Positions 1 through 11,162 are shown, numbered from the stretch's first letter. The stretch is 56,257 bases of DNA from Corallochytrium limacisporum (GCA_002811645.1 PDIP01000055.1:1-56257); one strand, 5' to 3'. Numbers and translations: made by a program. The notes: generated from the letters alone by a model not told the origin.

Positions 1-62
1 AACCCTTTGATATTGGATAAGATTTTCGTTGTATTAATCGTTTAATCCGAAATATTTCATAT

Positions 63-2132
63 TTAGGTTGTATGCGTTGTGGCTGTTACTTCTGCGTCCG
101 GTAGGGCGAAGGATGTCGTGGTTTGTGGAGGATAATCTCGTGCTTGCTGTGCGTTGCATCCCTCTTGGCCATTGTTGTTTTCCAGAACCAATTTGGCATC
201 GCAACGGTGAGTGATGGGCACAACACGGAAACCGTCGTTCACGTGAGCAAGACCATGTGTGTTGGCGGAGGTGACTGTGTCCATTAGGGCTTCACTCCAT
301 GGGTTACCCATTCGTTCGTTTTGGGCCTTCAGGAGATCCTGCAGTCGGCCTATATTGACGATTGGTGCTGGGTGAGAACTGCTGCATTGCTGGCCTAAAC
401 TCGTGGTCATGTGGAATAATTCCCACTTGCTGAAAGAGGCTGTTTGCGACCATTCTATGTCGGCTTCAATCTGCTGAACATCTAATGTAACATTCAGTGT
501 GGTGCCATGGGCTGCACAGGCAGAGACCTGGGCAGTGAATTCGTCGGTAACTGAGGTGGTGTAAGAAGAAGACTGTGATCGTGCTGCACTTAAACCTTCT
601 TCCAATGAGGAGGTGACACTAGCAGAGATTTCTGTTCCCATGCCAAAGAACTTGGCGCTCGCAGTCGCAGAAACTCCAAACTCAACCGAACTAGACTCTG
701 ACTGTGAAACTTCAGCGGAGTTGGTGATGGTGGTCGATATGTCGTATGTTTGCTCAAAGACGTCGTCGTAGCATTGAACACCAGTACCTGATAAAGAAGG
801 TGTGTGGATGAACGAATTTTTCCCTCCGTTCTGCCAGATGTAATCATATTCCATATCCCAGATCCAGTCCTTGTAATGGATAGGCATAATGTTCTGGACG
901 TGAGGAATGTTATTGCCACACGATTCCTCGGTAGTCCATGGGAAGGAAATGCTTTGAGGGGGAGCCCAGCAAGACAGCGGTTTCATTGTGTTGCGGTCAA
1001 GCTTACAAGGGAAGATGCCGTGGCGGCCTATAACATCCCTTCCCCAGCATTCCGGAGTCAGCTCGGAAATGTTAAGGTTGAACGGGTCGAAGAGGTCTCG
1101 GAAGTAGTGTTCCTTTTCCTGGTGACTTATGTCTTTGGATATAAGCGGTATGAGTGCCATGGGGGCCCAGAGTCCAGAAAGAGTGTACATAAGTGATTTT
1201 GAATAGTCCTGTTGCTGACGAGTGTAACATTCTTCCTCTTCTTGGCCCTCGAGCTCTTCACAGATCTCTTCCGGATCTCCGTCGGCGGCGGCAAAGTGAT
1301 CTAATTCGCCAAGAATCCAGGTGTTCAAGTCTTCACCTAGTTCAATGAAATACTCTGCAATAGGTAGGATGCTGCATTTTCCTGAAAACGCCAACTCCCA
1401 CATTGGATCCGTCAGGTCTTCAAACATACTCGGCATGCAATCTGGCAACTCCACTGTGGAGTAAGGATTGCTCAGATCACACTCTTTTGGATCCCATCCA
1501 GTCGAAAGGGACAGACAGCCATGACTGGGAAAGTCCCGCTCAGTATTCGGAGGATCAGTGCCATAACCAATACCTCTTAACGTCTTTCGCACAACTGATT
1601 CACCAGGTTTTACACTGATTGGTGGCCAAAAAAACGCATACGGACCGATTTGTTGCTGGTAGGTTGCATCCTGCACCATTTGGTTCCACTGGACTTGCGG
1701 ATCCAGAGTGGGGTCATGGGTGTACCAATCGAGGGGACCAAATAAAGATCCACCTGATATATCCCACTGTTTACTGTACATCCGGGTCGCCAAGCGGTTT
1801 GGTTCAAAGTAGGCAATTTCTACGCAAGTGAACCCACTACCAAGCGCGTCCACGAATGGTGGGTTCCAATATTCCATTGTATGTGCCATGCTTGGACCAG
1901 CTTGTAGACTAGCGTACTCGTCCATTACGGGAATAAACTCCAAGTCCTCGGAGCCGTTGTTGGTGAACGTGCAACTGTACTCTTTCTTTGCAGTAATATA
2001 GTTGCACTCAACGTCAGGATAGTTCTTCCAGCCCGAGTGAGAGTACATTGCAGTATGCTCTAATGGCAATGCATAGGCAAATTGCATCGTAAAAGGCAGA
2101 ATCCACAGAAAACGCTTCATTTTGATTGTCAT
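63..2132 (-). CDS. Secreted aerolysin-like (ETX/MTX2-type) pore-forming protein, long paralogue
   Basis: 689 aa. A signal peptide is visible (basic MKRF, then hydrophobic to about residue 22). Two Met codons lie four codons apart; the second (ATG at 2120) starts the typical n-region, so either is possible. Residues about 455-575 are long Ser/Thr-rich alternating stretches (for example SQSESSSVEFGVSATASAKF), the amphipathic beta-hairpin composition of aerolysin/ETX-MTX2 pore-forming proteins, which oligomerise and insert a beta-barrel into target membranes. Residues about 235-450 are a Cys- and Trp-containing helical region and the C-terminus carries a THRC motif; both are shared with the plus-strand protein at 5359-6783, so the two are paralogues. 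The first ~235 residues have no counterpart there and may be a separate binding or beta-sandwich domain. The pore-forming role is inferred from composition and pattern. The target is unknown: defence, predation or endolysosomal use are all possible. Confidence 0.75.
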   Translation of the reverse strand: MTIKMKRFLWILPFTMQFAYALPLEHTAMYSHSGWKNYPDVECNYITAKKEYSCTFTNNGSEDLEFIPVMDEYASLQAGPSMAHTMEYWNPPFVDALGSGFTCVEIAYFEPNRLATRMYSKQWDISGGSLFGPLDWYTHDPTLDPQVQWNQMVQDATYQQQIGPYAFFWPPISVKPGESVVRKTLRGIGYGTDPPNTERDFPSHGCLSLSTGWDPKECDLSNPYSTVELPDCMPSMFEDLTDPMWELAFSGKCSILPIAEYFIELGEDLNTWILGELDHFAAADGDPEEICEELEGQEEEECYTRQQQDYSKSLMYTLSGLWAPMALIPLISKDISHQEKEHYFRDLFDPFNLNISELTPECWGRDVIGRHGIFPCKLDRNTMKPLSCWAPPQSISFPWTTEESCGNNIPHVQNIMPIHYKDWIWDMEYDYIWQNGGKNSFIHTPSLSGTGVQCYDDVFEQTYDISTTITNSAEVSQSESSSVEFGVSATASAKFFGMGTEISASVTSSLEEGLSAARSQSSSYTTSVTDEFTAQVSACAAHGTTLNVTLDVQQIEADIEWSQTASFSKWELFHMTTSLGQQCSSSHPAPIVNIGRLQDLLKAQNERMGNPWSEALMDTVTSANTHGLAHVNDGFRVVPITHRCDAKLVLENNNGQEGCNAQQARDYPPQTTTSFALPDAEVTATTHTT

Positions 2133-2248
2133 CTGCTGGTCGAATGATTTTGGTTCCAGAGAAGAGAGTTCAAGGAAGAAGACGAGTGATCAGCACTGTC
2201 TCAGATTGGTAAGTCTGTCGCTGCAGTTCTTTCTTCGACTGTCGTTCT

Positions 2249-2256
2249 CTTAAGTA
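2249..2256 (-). promoter_or_regulatory. TATA-like box of the long aerolysin-like gene
   Basis: TACTTAAG on the minus strand, 117-124 bp upstream of the first ATG at 2132. It is weaker than the TATTTAA boxes of the two neighbouring secreted genes but lies at nearly the same distance. No other promoter element is obvious. Confidence 0.3.
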
Positions 2257-5241
2257 GCCTTGTCATGCTTTCACAGACATTGCGTTATTGAGCGTTTGGT
2301 GTCTGTAAAGATGTTGATGTGCGCCTTGTGAATGAGTAGCACCTTTGGGTTAGGATACTTGGGTCCAAAGTGACCTGGCAGCTTTGTCTGACAACTCACG
2401 TGCCTCCTTGTTCTTATTCACGATGGCACCGAAGAGCTTTATCACAGAAGAAACGTCTTCGGAATGAAGAGCATGCGAACCTTGTTTCTAAACTCTTCAA
2501 CGACTGCCCGCAGAGGATCTCTCCCGATGGCATGCCATGCCCTGTTCGCTCTGCATTCGGAACCTCACACTCCCTGAGGTCAATGTACTACACTGCCGTA
2601 GGAACAAATCTACCACGTTCCAAAACTGGCCTGGCCGTCAGATATGGACTTTATTGCGGATAAGACAGCAGATGGGGAGTTGTCCATGAGCGGGTCGTCT
2701 TTACAAATATTTGGTCTTCAGAGTTAAGCTTGCGGCCGCTGATGCAATTACCGACGTAATTGACCAGAAAACCCAATCTACGGGTGCGGTCCATTGCTAA
2801 GTGGACAGTGACGAAACAGTCTATCATTGAGTCTACTACATCCCTGATTCGACTGGTTCTACAGTAGTTCGGATCGTAACATGCAATATCTTTGCAGAGT
2901 TTTGTAGAATGGTACATCTAAGAGGTTCGTAGAAAGATCTTTGACACGCATGGAGAGTCGCCTGCTTGTCATTAATATTTCTTCTGAAATCTCACCCTGG
3001 GCACGACTCCACGAAAAATTTGAGGGATCATTCTGACCGCCGAAGATTCCGTAAGAGCTGGACTTGCGGTGGTTGATGATGTTGATATAGCACCTTCTGG
3101 AGCCGTCTAGCTTCTTAGTGTCACTGGGGTCATTAGGTGATTGTCCTAAAAAAAACATTGGTCTGCACCATAGTGATGTGCTGGCAAAGAGTATAATCTT
3201 AGGTGTTTTCTACTGGATACCAACGTCTGTGGGCCGTAAACATTGTTCTAGTCTAATCGCAAGCTTGTCAATGGGAGAACATTCTACGAAGACCTTCGAC
3301 TTGGGGGCCACCATAATGACTATCACCAGTGCTTCGATAGATGGAAGTGCGGCTTTCAATATACCACGTACCCTACGACGGAAAGCAGTAGGCCTGACAA
3401 TTCAGCTTACTGTTCCCCCATTTGCTGGGCTTCCCTGATAAGCACACTGAGCCCAGGAGTTGGGGGCCTTTTTTGTCTGAGCGAACGAAAATCCCGCAAT
3501 CAGTTGGAGGGTTTCCACAGGCTGCCCTATCGGATTTCGTTTGACCCTGGAGACGTCAAAGCCCTGTTATTGCACACTAGACTGTGTCTCACCCAATATT
3601 CGAGCTCATTCACCATTTACAAAACCGTTTTGGTTCCCGTTGCAAGTGGGCGCATAAGACCAATCTGTTCTCTGCGACTATCACAAAGATAGGCCCCTAG
3701 CGAGGGTTCTGCTTTGTGCAGTTGGTACCACGGTCATTTGCTGGTTTACAAGGAACAGAAGTTTATCGTCTTCTGCTCCTATATCTACATGCAAAAGGGC
3801 CTTCTGCGTTTTCGACTTCTTGGCAGAGTGTCGCGGGGAAGAACAACTTTACTGAAAAAAACTTATCAAGCAATTAAAGAACGCCTTGCTGATAAAAATG
3901 CCCAGTTGACAGTCGTCCATGAGTTGGTCATCATGATTACCATTTTACCAAAATGGTTGCGCTTGCGACTATTGATGTAGTTGGTGACGTACTGGACGGG
4001 ACAACGCAATCTATTGTCCATTCCGAGTTCGTTTCCAGCCATGTCAGGATCCCGCTTTGCTTATGCCCTTACTCGAGGTTGGACTTTGCTAGAGGGTGTG
4101 TATCTTTATTGTTAGCTAACAGGCCCTTCCACGAGCCATGACCCCGTTGGTACATAGCAACAGTACTATAGCACGTCGAGGTATCCAATTACAATGCCCG
4201 CGCCTTCGGTGCCAAAGGTAGGAAGCTGATATAGCTGGGGCTCTAGGTCTGCTTGTGATTACACGGTGGTACTATTCGGAGCCTCGCAGTCTACACTGTC
4301 GCCTTTGTCAGCCTGAGGACACAAAAATGTGTATGTTCTGGCAGATCGTCCGCTTGATTCTCCGAGTACTGCACGTTTGGTGACTCCAATTGGCAACTAC
4401 TGACTATCCAGTTGACAAAGGTATGTGAATAGAAATCAATGTACTTGCTGACTGCTCTCTGCAATCTACACCACCTGTGTTGAAATTCGCATGTCCAATT
4501 GACGAAGCAACTTGCAATACAGTGTGCACAGTCTCAATCGTCCCATGAATGAGCACCCAAGCTGGTGGTTTTTAAAATTGGTGTCCCTCTCCTGCGAATT
4601 TAAGAGAAACCGTGCTTTATGCCGTTTGTAGATTGCGGCTTAGAGTCGGTGCTTCGATGGCAGTACTATGCCGTGGGTGACAAAGGGCACGGTTCGAATA
4701 TAGCCAAACAAACCAATCTAATCGCGGAAAGGCGGGTGTGGATTGGCCCTCTGTTCACTCAGTAGACTACGGTAACTTCCACCAACGAATATACAAACAA
4801 ATGACCCACAGGACTCCAGAAAGAGACATGCAAGTGAAGAACAAATCGACCGCAGCAGTAATAGTCATTGAATTCATCACATTCCGTGATTCATTAGATG
4901 CAATGACCCATGGCAATTTAGTTAGTGTGGTCGTCCGGAAGGGGAGCTGGCAGCGTTGTAATGCCGTTTTAATAGATAATCATCTGAAACATTTGAAGTA
5001 ATAGGAACAGTGGTTAAGGAAAGAACAGTCTACCTCCTCTAACATGTGGTGAATGATCAACCGTGTGCAAGACGATAAGTAATCAAGTTGATCTCGCGGA
5101 ACTTAGTGGGCATTGGGTACACGGCAGCGGACCTAGATGCTGTAGCATGGCGGTCAGTCAAACCTCTAGTAGGGCGAAAATACATAGTGGTGCCATCTTT
5201 GGCACAGCTGAGAGTACTTAAGAACGCTAGCACCTAATCCT

Positions 5242-5249
5242 ATTTAATG
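5242..5249 (+). promoter_or_regulatory. TATA-like box of the short aerolysin-like gene
   Basis: TATTTAAT, 110-117 bp upstream of the ATG at 5359. Its spacing matches the boxes found upstream of the genes starting at 7824 and 16918. Confidence 0.4.
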
Positions 5250-5358
5250 TCATGGTCGAGATGTAGTGCGATCAAGACAAAACACCACGTACCCCTGATC
5301 TTGATCTCAACTCTGAACCTGTGTTGACCATAAGTAGACCAAGGCTGTAATTTGCAAA

Positions 5359-6783
5359 ATGACTCGCTTCCGAACCCATACTTTGCCACTGCTGATCTGT
5401 GCACTGGCCTTGACAGATGCCCAGAGCTCATGTGTCTCTGCTCCTTCCTCCCCCTTCGACACATGCAATGACGGTGCTTTTGTCCTTGGCACGGGCTACC
5501 AGTTCTGGGACTTGCTGATGAGTGGCAGTTGTGATATGAAATTCATGGCACTGCATATCCTTGAAAGTGGAAGTAACTTTGATCTTCAAATGCGCAATTA
5601 TCTCGGACGTTATGTTGTGCAAGATGACCCCATCGAGTCTGTCATGGCTAAGATTAATACTGTCGTGGCCGCGGTGCTGATGACCCCATTCTACTCGGAG
5701 GCCATCAGTGAGGCTGAGAAGAAAGCCTACGCGGAAGAATTATATGGGACTTTCTATAAACAAGCGTCCACTGAGGTAGGTACCTGCGAGTCAACTTGTG
5801 CTAAGGGCGATTTGACGTGTACGACGACCCCATGGAGCATTCACTGCCCGACGGATCTCAACCGTAACTTGCATGTCGACGAAGATGTTCCACTTAAGAA
5901 TCGTTGGTGGGTGCTGGATTGGACAACCAAGCCCCAAGCCGCCAGTTCGGTCATCATGAATAACGATGGTCCGGAGTGCGAAACGGTCACGGTTGCGTAC
6001 TCCAGGACAATCACCACTGAGCATACTACGACCGTGGAAGAATCCTTTGGCCGTGAGCGCTCCGTGTCGACTGAGATGGAGATGTCAGTGCAAGTATCAG
6101 GAGGCTTCGGTGGCATGGACACAGAGTTTGAGACTTCTTTGAAGAGCACTTTTGAACAAACAATTGAAGAAGCATACTCTTCTGAGTATGAGGTGACCGA
6201 GTCAGAGTCTATTACTGCCAGCAGCGAAGAAACCCTCCAAGTACCCGCAATGAGCATTCTCGTTCACAATGTTTTCGTTGAACAAGTAGAGGCAACCTTG
6301 TTGTTTAGTCTCGACTCCACATTCGAACAGAACGAGTTTGTTAATTGTTACATCAGCACTTCTCCAAACATGACGGGTCAACCTGACAGTGGTGCCACCA
6401 TGAATGAGCTCAAAGCCCTGGTTGAAAGGGTGAACAACCTATTGAAGTTAGACTTCTCCCAGTTGTTCATTGACCAAATGTTTACAGCATCTGTTGGTGG
6501 CTCTTCAACAGTCTTGGCAGGTAGCCGAACCAGCACGAATACACATAGATGCATCTTCGAAGAGGAGCGCAGAGATCAATGTACACGTGAAGATGAGCTG
6601 GGAGGTCATGGATACCCCGGTGATATAGGCGAAGTCTGCGGAAGCAGTGGGGACAAGAGTTCCGCAAACGCTTCGGCATTCGAGCTGGCAGGCGTTATCG
6701 ATGATAACACATTTGTTTATAATTTGGTTCTTGACGAGGAATCCAACGGCAGTGCAGGTGAGATACAAACCATTGTCATATAA
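5359..6783 (+). CDS. Secreted aerolysin-like (ETX/MTX2-type) pore-forming protein, short paralogue
   Basis: 474 aa, with a signal peptide (MTRFRTHTLPLLICALALTDAQ, cleavage around residue 21). Residues about 25-190 are helical and Cys-containing and align by pattern with residues 235-440 of the long paralogue: an aromatic-plus-GxC segment, an ExLG helix, a TPF/LIP-containing helix with SEAE, then a cluster of cysteines. Residues about 205-320 are the alternating Ser/Thr/Glu segment (TITTEHTTTVEES, later SSEYEVTESESITASS) expected of an aerolysin/ETX-MTX2 beta-pore hairpin. After it come a leucine-rich helix (ELKALVERVNNLL) and the motif NTHRC. It lacks the extra N-terminal domain of its paralogue. 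The start has AAA at -3 and an upstream TATA-like box. Function is inferred from the pore-segment pattern; receptor and target are unknown. Confidence 0.75.
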   Translation: MTRFRTHTLPLLICALALTDAQSSCVSAPSSPFDTCNDGAFVLGTGYQFWDLLMSGSCDMKFMALHILESGSNFDLQMRNYLGRYVVQDDPIESVMAKINTVVAAVLMTPFYSEAISEAEKKAYAEELYGTFYKQASTEVGTCESTCAKGDLTCTTTPWSIHCPTDLNRNLHVDEDVPLKNRWWVLDWTTKPQAASSVIMNNDGPECETVTVAYSRTITTEHTTTVEESFGRERSVSTEMEMSVQVSGGFGGMDTEFETSLKSTFEQTIEEAYSSEYEVTESESITASSEETLQVPAMSILVHNVFVEQVEATLLFSLDSTFEQNEFVNCYISTSPNMTGQPDSGATMNELKALVERVNNLLKLDFSQLFIDQMFTASVGGSSTVLAGSRTSTNTHRCIFEEERRDQCTREDELGGHGYPGDIGEVCGSSGDKSSANASAFELAGVIDDNTFVYNLVLDEESNGSAGEIQTIVI

Positions 6784-7404
6784 AACCAGCACTGGTAATC
6801 GTGCATAGTGCTCAGATGCCATAAATTAATAAGATGGACTCCCGACAATATCAAACAAATCATTGCCTTGGCTGGTGACTATGTGATCCAATCATCAAAC
6901 TCTCGGTTTCGCTATATTGGTGGTGTACGAGAACGCAAGCTGGTTCACGAAACATGATAAATTAGGTCGCTAACATTGTATGGATATATGGACATTACAA
7001 GACATGTCTTGATTTGTATCCTAATCAGGCATTATTTCTTCTTTTCTTCTGGTACCGGGGATGTCAAATTCTTAATCGGCAATTTCTGGGCCTGTGCGCA
7101 AGCAAACGGCCACCGCCCGGAGCAGTGTGCTTGTTCATTACAAATACCAACATACTCTTATCTGAACCTTCTTTGTTAGGAATTTAATGGACATTGAATT
7201 TCACGTCAAAACCAATCCCGCCACCTTGGCGCTATGGCAGAGAGAGTTTAGTACGATCGAGAGCGTCCCTCACGGAAATATTGTCCTGGAATTCCGCGTG
7301 AGAAAGTTTGTTTAGCGATGGGGGTCAAACAAGAAAGCCTTCCTGTCAGTCTACAGCTGTCCAGGTCTCTGTTCTTGAGTCGTACTCACTCGTACTCCCT
7401 TTTT
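6784..7404. other. Short spacer between convergent genes
   Basis: Gene ends face each other here. Only short spurious ORFs are present, and I see no RNA gene or repeat. Confidence 0.6.
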
Positions 7405-7824
7405 TTACCTAATGTGGTCTTCCACAGTGTAGTGAATATCGCACCAGAGCTTGTTCTTACGGCTGCGGACGCGCACATGACCATCATCGCAATCGCTGGC
7501 GGTAAGTGTCTTCTTACGACTTAGCAACTCGACGTGGTCGGGTGTGGCGAGAGAGATGGTAAGCTGGACATCAGTGTCAGGATCGACAGAAAGCCAGGGC
7601 CGTTCGAGGTCCCAGGTAGCAACACGGCTCTCTTCCCCCTCGTGCAAGTATTTACCATAGTGGAGCCTGTCTTGGGTCAGTTGCACGCTTCCATAGAGGA
7701 CCCGATCGTCCCATTGGAGGCATGAAATATTGGTGATCTGGATTTTCTTCTTAGTCACCTCGTCAGCGGACACACCAGCCAGCAGAGCGGCAACAAGAGC
7801 AATCTCGGCAAAACGGAACTGCAT
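7405..7824 (-). CDS. Small secreted protein, unknown family
   Basis: 139 aa. A clear signal peptide (MQFRFAEIALVAALLAGVSA, AxA-type cleavage after residue 20) is followed by about 119 mature residues with three cysteines (35, 112, 128) and alternating hydrophobic/polar strands (QITNISCLQW, GSVQLTQDRL, DVQLTISLATP). This suggests a compact beta-sandwich such as a C2-like or lectin-like fold. No membrane segment follows the signal. The ATG has ATC before it (A at -3). I do not recognise the family. It neighbours two secreted pore-forming candidates and has the same type of promoter box, so co-regulation or a shared role (immunity, accessory or chaperone protein) is possible but unproven. Confidence 0.7.
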   Translation of the reverse strand: MQFRFAEIALVAALLAGVSADEVTKKKIQITNISCLQWDDRVLYGSVQLTQDRLHYGKYLHEGEESRVATWDLERPWLSVDPDTDVQLTISLATPDHVELLSRKKTLTASDCDDGHVRVRSRKNKLWCDIHYTVEDHIR

Positions 7825-9859
7825 GATGGATAAGAAAAATTAGAATGATCAAACTTCTTTGGCCAATACTGGGTCTTTTTCACATTGATCTTCCAACTTC
7901 CCTGTGTGAACTGATCAGGGCAGCCATCCCTTAAATACGTGCTCGGTACACAGTGATGTGGCACATGTGCAGCAAGTGCAATCATTGTTGGACAATAAAA
8001 CCCAGTTGTACGGTTCTCTCACACCTCCACGAGATGTGGTGCGAACTTTACATATCTCAGCTTCTCAGTGTGAGTGTTCAGCTTGTCTGAGGAGAACGCT
8101 TCATGGTCTTTTCCCTCACCCGCCTCCCCCACTCCAGTAGGCGAGGTTTGGAGTCAGTTCCTGTCTCTACTCCTCAGGAGGCACCACGGGCAGTACAGCT
8201 TGTTTTGTATCCAGTGTTGTCCTGTACCTTCTCCCTCGTTTGAGCAACCCTTTAATGGTGTGTGTGAACAACTACCGTCCGTGTCTCCTCCCTCGACCTT
8301 GCCGTCCTAACGTGTGGGTCGGTCTTCACACTATCCAGCAAGCGCTCTGCGAGCGAACACTTCGACTGCTAGAAAGGAAATAGTGGATTGGAAGGGGCGT
8401 ACCCAATATATTGGACCTCTGTGAAACAAGGGGGGGGGTATCACAAAATGGCCTTCCAAGTCTGAACAATGTCTCCACGTACACGTGCGCACGAGCCCGG
8501 GCGGGGTTTGCGCACATTTGGCAGCAGCTGGATCATTTGAAGAATCGGGGTGATGGAAGGGGATCTAAATAGGGGAGCAGAAATTGGTTTCAGAGCAATG
8601 ACCCCTTCCGAAATAAGGAGGTTCTACATATTTTGCTTCCCATTCGCCGCTAATTTCCACCGGGGGCCGCAGGAATCAGAGAGTCCATACGCGAACCGTT
8701 CCGCGCTGTACTCTAATGGCATTCGGTTGCTCGCACCTTCCAAACATGACAGCCAATCGAAGGCACCAAGGCTTTAGATTGCGCACTGTCATCGTGAAAG
8801 AACGACTGGGACAGGCGCCCAAGAAAAAAAAAATACAGGTTAGCTAACGTGGATGGGGAACCGCGAGAGAAGCAGGAGCAAATGCTGCTACTTTTAGGCC
8901 CAGGGGAGCAATGAAAATTTGATGCCGGTACTCGGGGTGTGCCTTATCGGCCAGAGGAACCATTGATAGAGAACTGAAACACCACATGTGCGCTGCTACC
9001 TTCTACCTGGCAACTTATCACTATCCCTGTGTACAGAAACAATCCGTCTGCACTACTTTGCATGAGAGACTCACCCGGCTTGCGCGCACCATATGTACAC
9101 TTACATCATGCAGGCCTGTAGAATAAGAGTAACGGTTGTATCGCCGATTTCAAAGTGTTTCAAGAGACGAGAGAAGGCACGCCCACAACTAGCCGGCAGA
9201 GTTAAAGGTCAAGCCAAGCCATGCAACGTAAGGCCGTACTGGTGGTCTGCTACACCATTCAAACACAAGTTTCAGGAAGAAGTAAAGAGAGCATGCAAAA
9301 TACGCATTGTTTGCCGTATTCATGGAGTGTGAAGGCACAGATGCCAACCGACGAGCGTGTCTGTATTCGGTATTGCTTCTTTTTGGGTGGTAACTTCCTG
9401 GTGGCTTGACGAAACCAAGTCGAGATTGGACATCCCATGGTGTCAGAAACCTTCCTAACATTCCATCTAAAGACCGTTGCTATAAACCATGCAAGCTCTG
9501 CAATGCGCCTACCAATACGTTTAGGATGCGGACGAGCTCGAGTGGAAAGCCTTGCTGTTGGGGGGGAGGGTTGCCGGGTATGGTGGTAGGTGAAAAACTC
9601 TCTTCGTTTGGTGAGGGCGGGAGTAGCAAATACATCACGTTTAGTATAGAAAAACTATGGCGCTCGATACTGACGAAGATAACGCTATAGAGTTTTATCC
9701 TTGCCCATTACAAGGTTTTTTAGACGATAGCGAATGAATTTGTGAACTTATTACCGACGTCTATGACTAGTTTATACTAATGGTTGCATGCAGACATGCT
9801 TAGAGACCCAGATACGATGCTTTGCCAGGCTCGTAAAAAAGAACGAGTGCGCTTTCCAA
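7825..9859. other. 2-kb gene-free stretch
   Basis: It contains the promoter of the gene starting at 7824, short G-runs (about 8430 and 9561) and A-runs (about 8824). One CCGGGCGG element is at 8497-8504. No ORF has a recognisable domain. Confidence 0.55.
7930..7937 (-). promoter_or_regulatory. TATA-like box TATTTAAG
   Basis: Minus-strand ACGTATTTAAGGG context, 106 bp upstream of the ATG at 7824. It is nearly identical to the box at 17027-17035, which lies 109 bp upstream of another small orphan gene. Confidence 0.45.
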
Positions 9860-10501
9860 TTACGCGAAGGCCTCCTTCGCGAGAATGTAGGGTCCAACGA
9901 TCAGAGCAACTGCAGGAGCGAAGAAGGCCAGGTATCCCCAAGGACGCACTTGCAGTTTGTCCTTGAAATCCACCTCCATGAAATAGAAGTGGGTAACACC
10001 GACAGCAGTGACAGCAAGCCCCGCTGCCTGAGTCACCGTCAAGAACCCAAGCTCAAACAGGAGGAGCATTGCATTGCCGATACTACCCAGCACAATAGAA
10101 AGCTTTCGCTTGGCCACCAGGCGCTCTTTGGGAGACTTCGCGTTCATCTCGTTGAAGGCCTTGGGGAAGGTCTGGATCTCAGGAATATTAGGTGATCCGT
10201 AGTACTTGAAAATGGAGTAGGCCGCGTGGATCTGCAGCAAGATGCTTGACACAGTCAAGAGACTGGCAGTGTCACAGATTCGATCGAACCCTGGGGTGAA
10301 AACAAAAGCCAGACCAGTCAACCCAGCTAGAGAGATCACCTTGTTCCACTGGACAAGGGTATGATCAACACTCTTGCGCACGAACAGCACATCCCAGAGG
10401 TCGTCCATGACCAGGGTTTTTGCAGACTTACTGTATGCTGTGTAGAGCAGCAGGTAGGATGCAATGATCCCCCCCATGCAAACTTCTCCAGACATCGCCA
10501 T
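9860..10501 (-). CDS. Multi-pass membrane protein, unknown family
   Basis: 213 aa with about five or six hydrophobic segments (near residues 8-22, 55-72, 79-97, 138-154, 157-174 and 186-208). There is a hydrophilic linker at 98-136 (SPNIPEIQTFPKAFNEMN, then KSPKERLVAKRK), probably cytosolic. Short charged loops such as MEVDFKDKLQVRPWG separate the last two segments. There is no signal peptide. The start context is CAAG before ATGG, the strong form used by several housekeeping genes here. I do not recognise the family; the size fits a small organellar or ER membrane protein. A copy of the recurrent 19-bp motif lies about 640 bp upstream. Confidence 0.7.
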   Translation of the reverse strand: MAMSGEVCMGGIIASYLLLYTAYSKSAKTLVMDDLWDVLFVRKSVDHTLVQWNKVISLAGLTGLAFVFTPGFDRICDTASLLTVSSILLQIHAAYSIFKYYGSPNIPEIQTFPKAFNEMNAKSPKERLVAKRKLSIVLGSIGNAMLLLFELGFLTVTQAAGLAVTAVGVTHFYFMEVDFKDKLQVRPWGYLAFFAPAVALIVGPYILAKEAFA

Positions 10502-10681
10502 CTTGAATAACGATTAAACAGGAACTACCAGTCGAAGAAGAGATGATACTTACTACACGGTGGCTCAGATCCAAATCACACCAAAAGATCCGTTTTCTTA
10601 GAATAGGTTGATCATGCTGCAGGGCTATCCGTTGTATCAAGACTTTACGAGAATTAGTGTCATTTGAATGTCAGGTCCAAC

Positions 10682-10716
10682 ATATATATATAAAATATAT
10701 ATATATATATATATAT
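10682..10716. repeat. (AT)n microsatellite
   Basis: Nearly pure AT dinucleotide tract interrupted once by AAAA, about 180 bp upstream of the ATG at 10501. Confidence 0.9.
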
Positions 10717-11143
10717 TCCATGGTGGACTCCACAAGGTTTCGTTCCCATCGATCCACGGAAAGTGCAAACAAAAAAGCCAACCAGCGCCAAATGAATCTT
10801 CGTAATCCATGTCCTACTTCCCGAAGGGGGCGACCCCGACCCTGCCCCTATCTGCCGAATCTCTCTCGTCCATCGTTTTCCGTGCTCCCTCTTTGCATTT
10901 TCATATTGTAATGGTCTCGCTGGCGCGTCCGATTCTATATGGATATCTCTCGGTACTGGCATTGTGGTGCTGGTTCCCGGTTTCGCTCGAGCGAGGAGAA
11001 ATCCCTGGACGGAGTCTGAGCTAGGACTGGGTACGGTGGCGTGGCTGTTACCGAAACATCGTACCCGTCGTAGTGTATCAGCACACCTGAATGCGGAACA
11101 CTGCCAAAAGATCCGCCTCCTTCCTTACCTTTCGACAAAGGGC

Positions 11144-11162
11144 CAATACATTCACACCGGTC
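11144..11162 (+). promoter_or_regulatory. Recurrent 19-bp motif, copy J
   Basis: CAATACATTCACACCGGTC. It keeps TACATTCA and the CCGG end but has lost the TA of the second half. It is 643 bp upstream of the ATG at 10501, in inverse orientation to that gene. Confidence 0.35.

Larger units (their letters stand above)
2133..5358. other. 3.2-kb spacer between two diverging paralogues
   Basis: No ORF here has a convincing domain, signal peptide or start context; open frames are under 110 codons and interrupted on both strands. Base composition is ordinary, without the homopolymer tracts seen in other spacers of this window. It should hold the promoters of both aerolysin-like genes. Some minus-strand fragments between 2650 and 3160 look protein-like but could not be assigned to a family. 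Confidence 0.6.

Noticed and set aside
2651..3158. Minus-strand fragments in two frames that looked a little like the end of a Ty1/copia polyprotein (RNase H-like spacing).
   Set aside because: No catalytic motif, no reverse transcriptase signature upstream (many stops above 3158), and no terminal repeats; the likeness is too weak to name.
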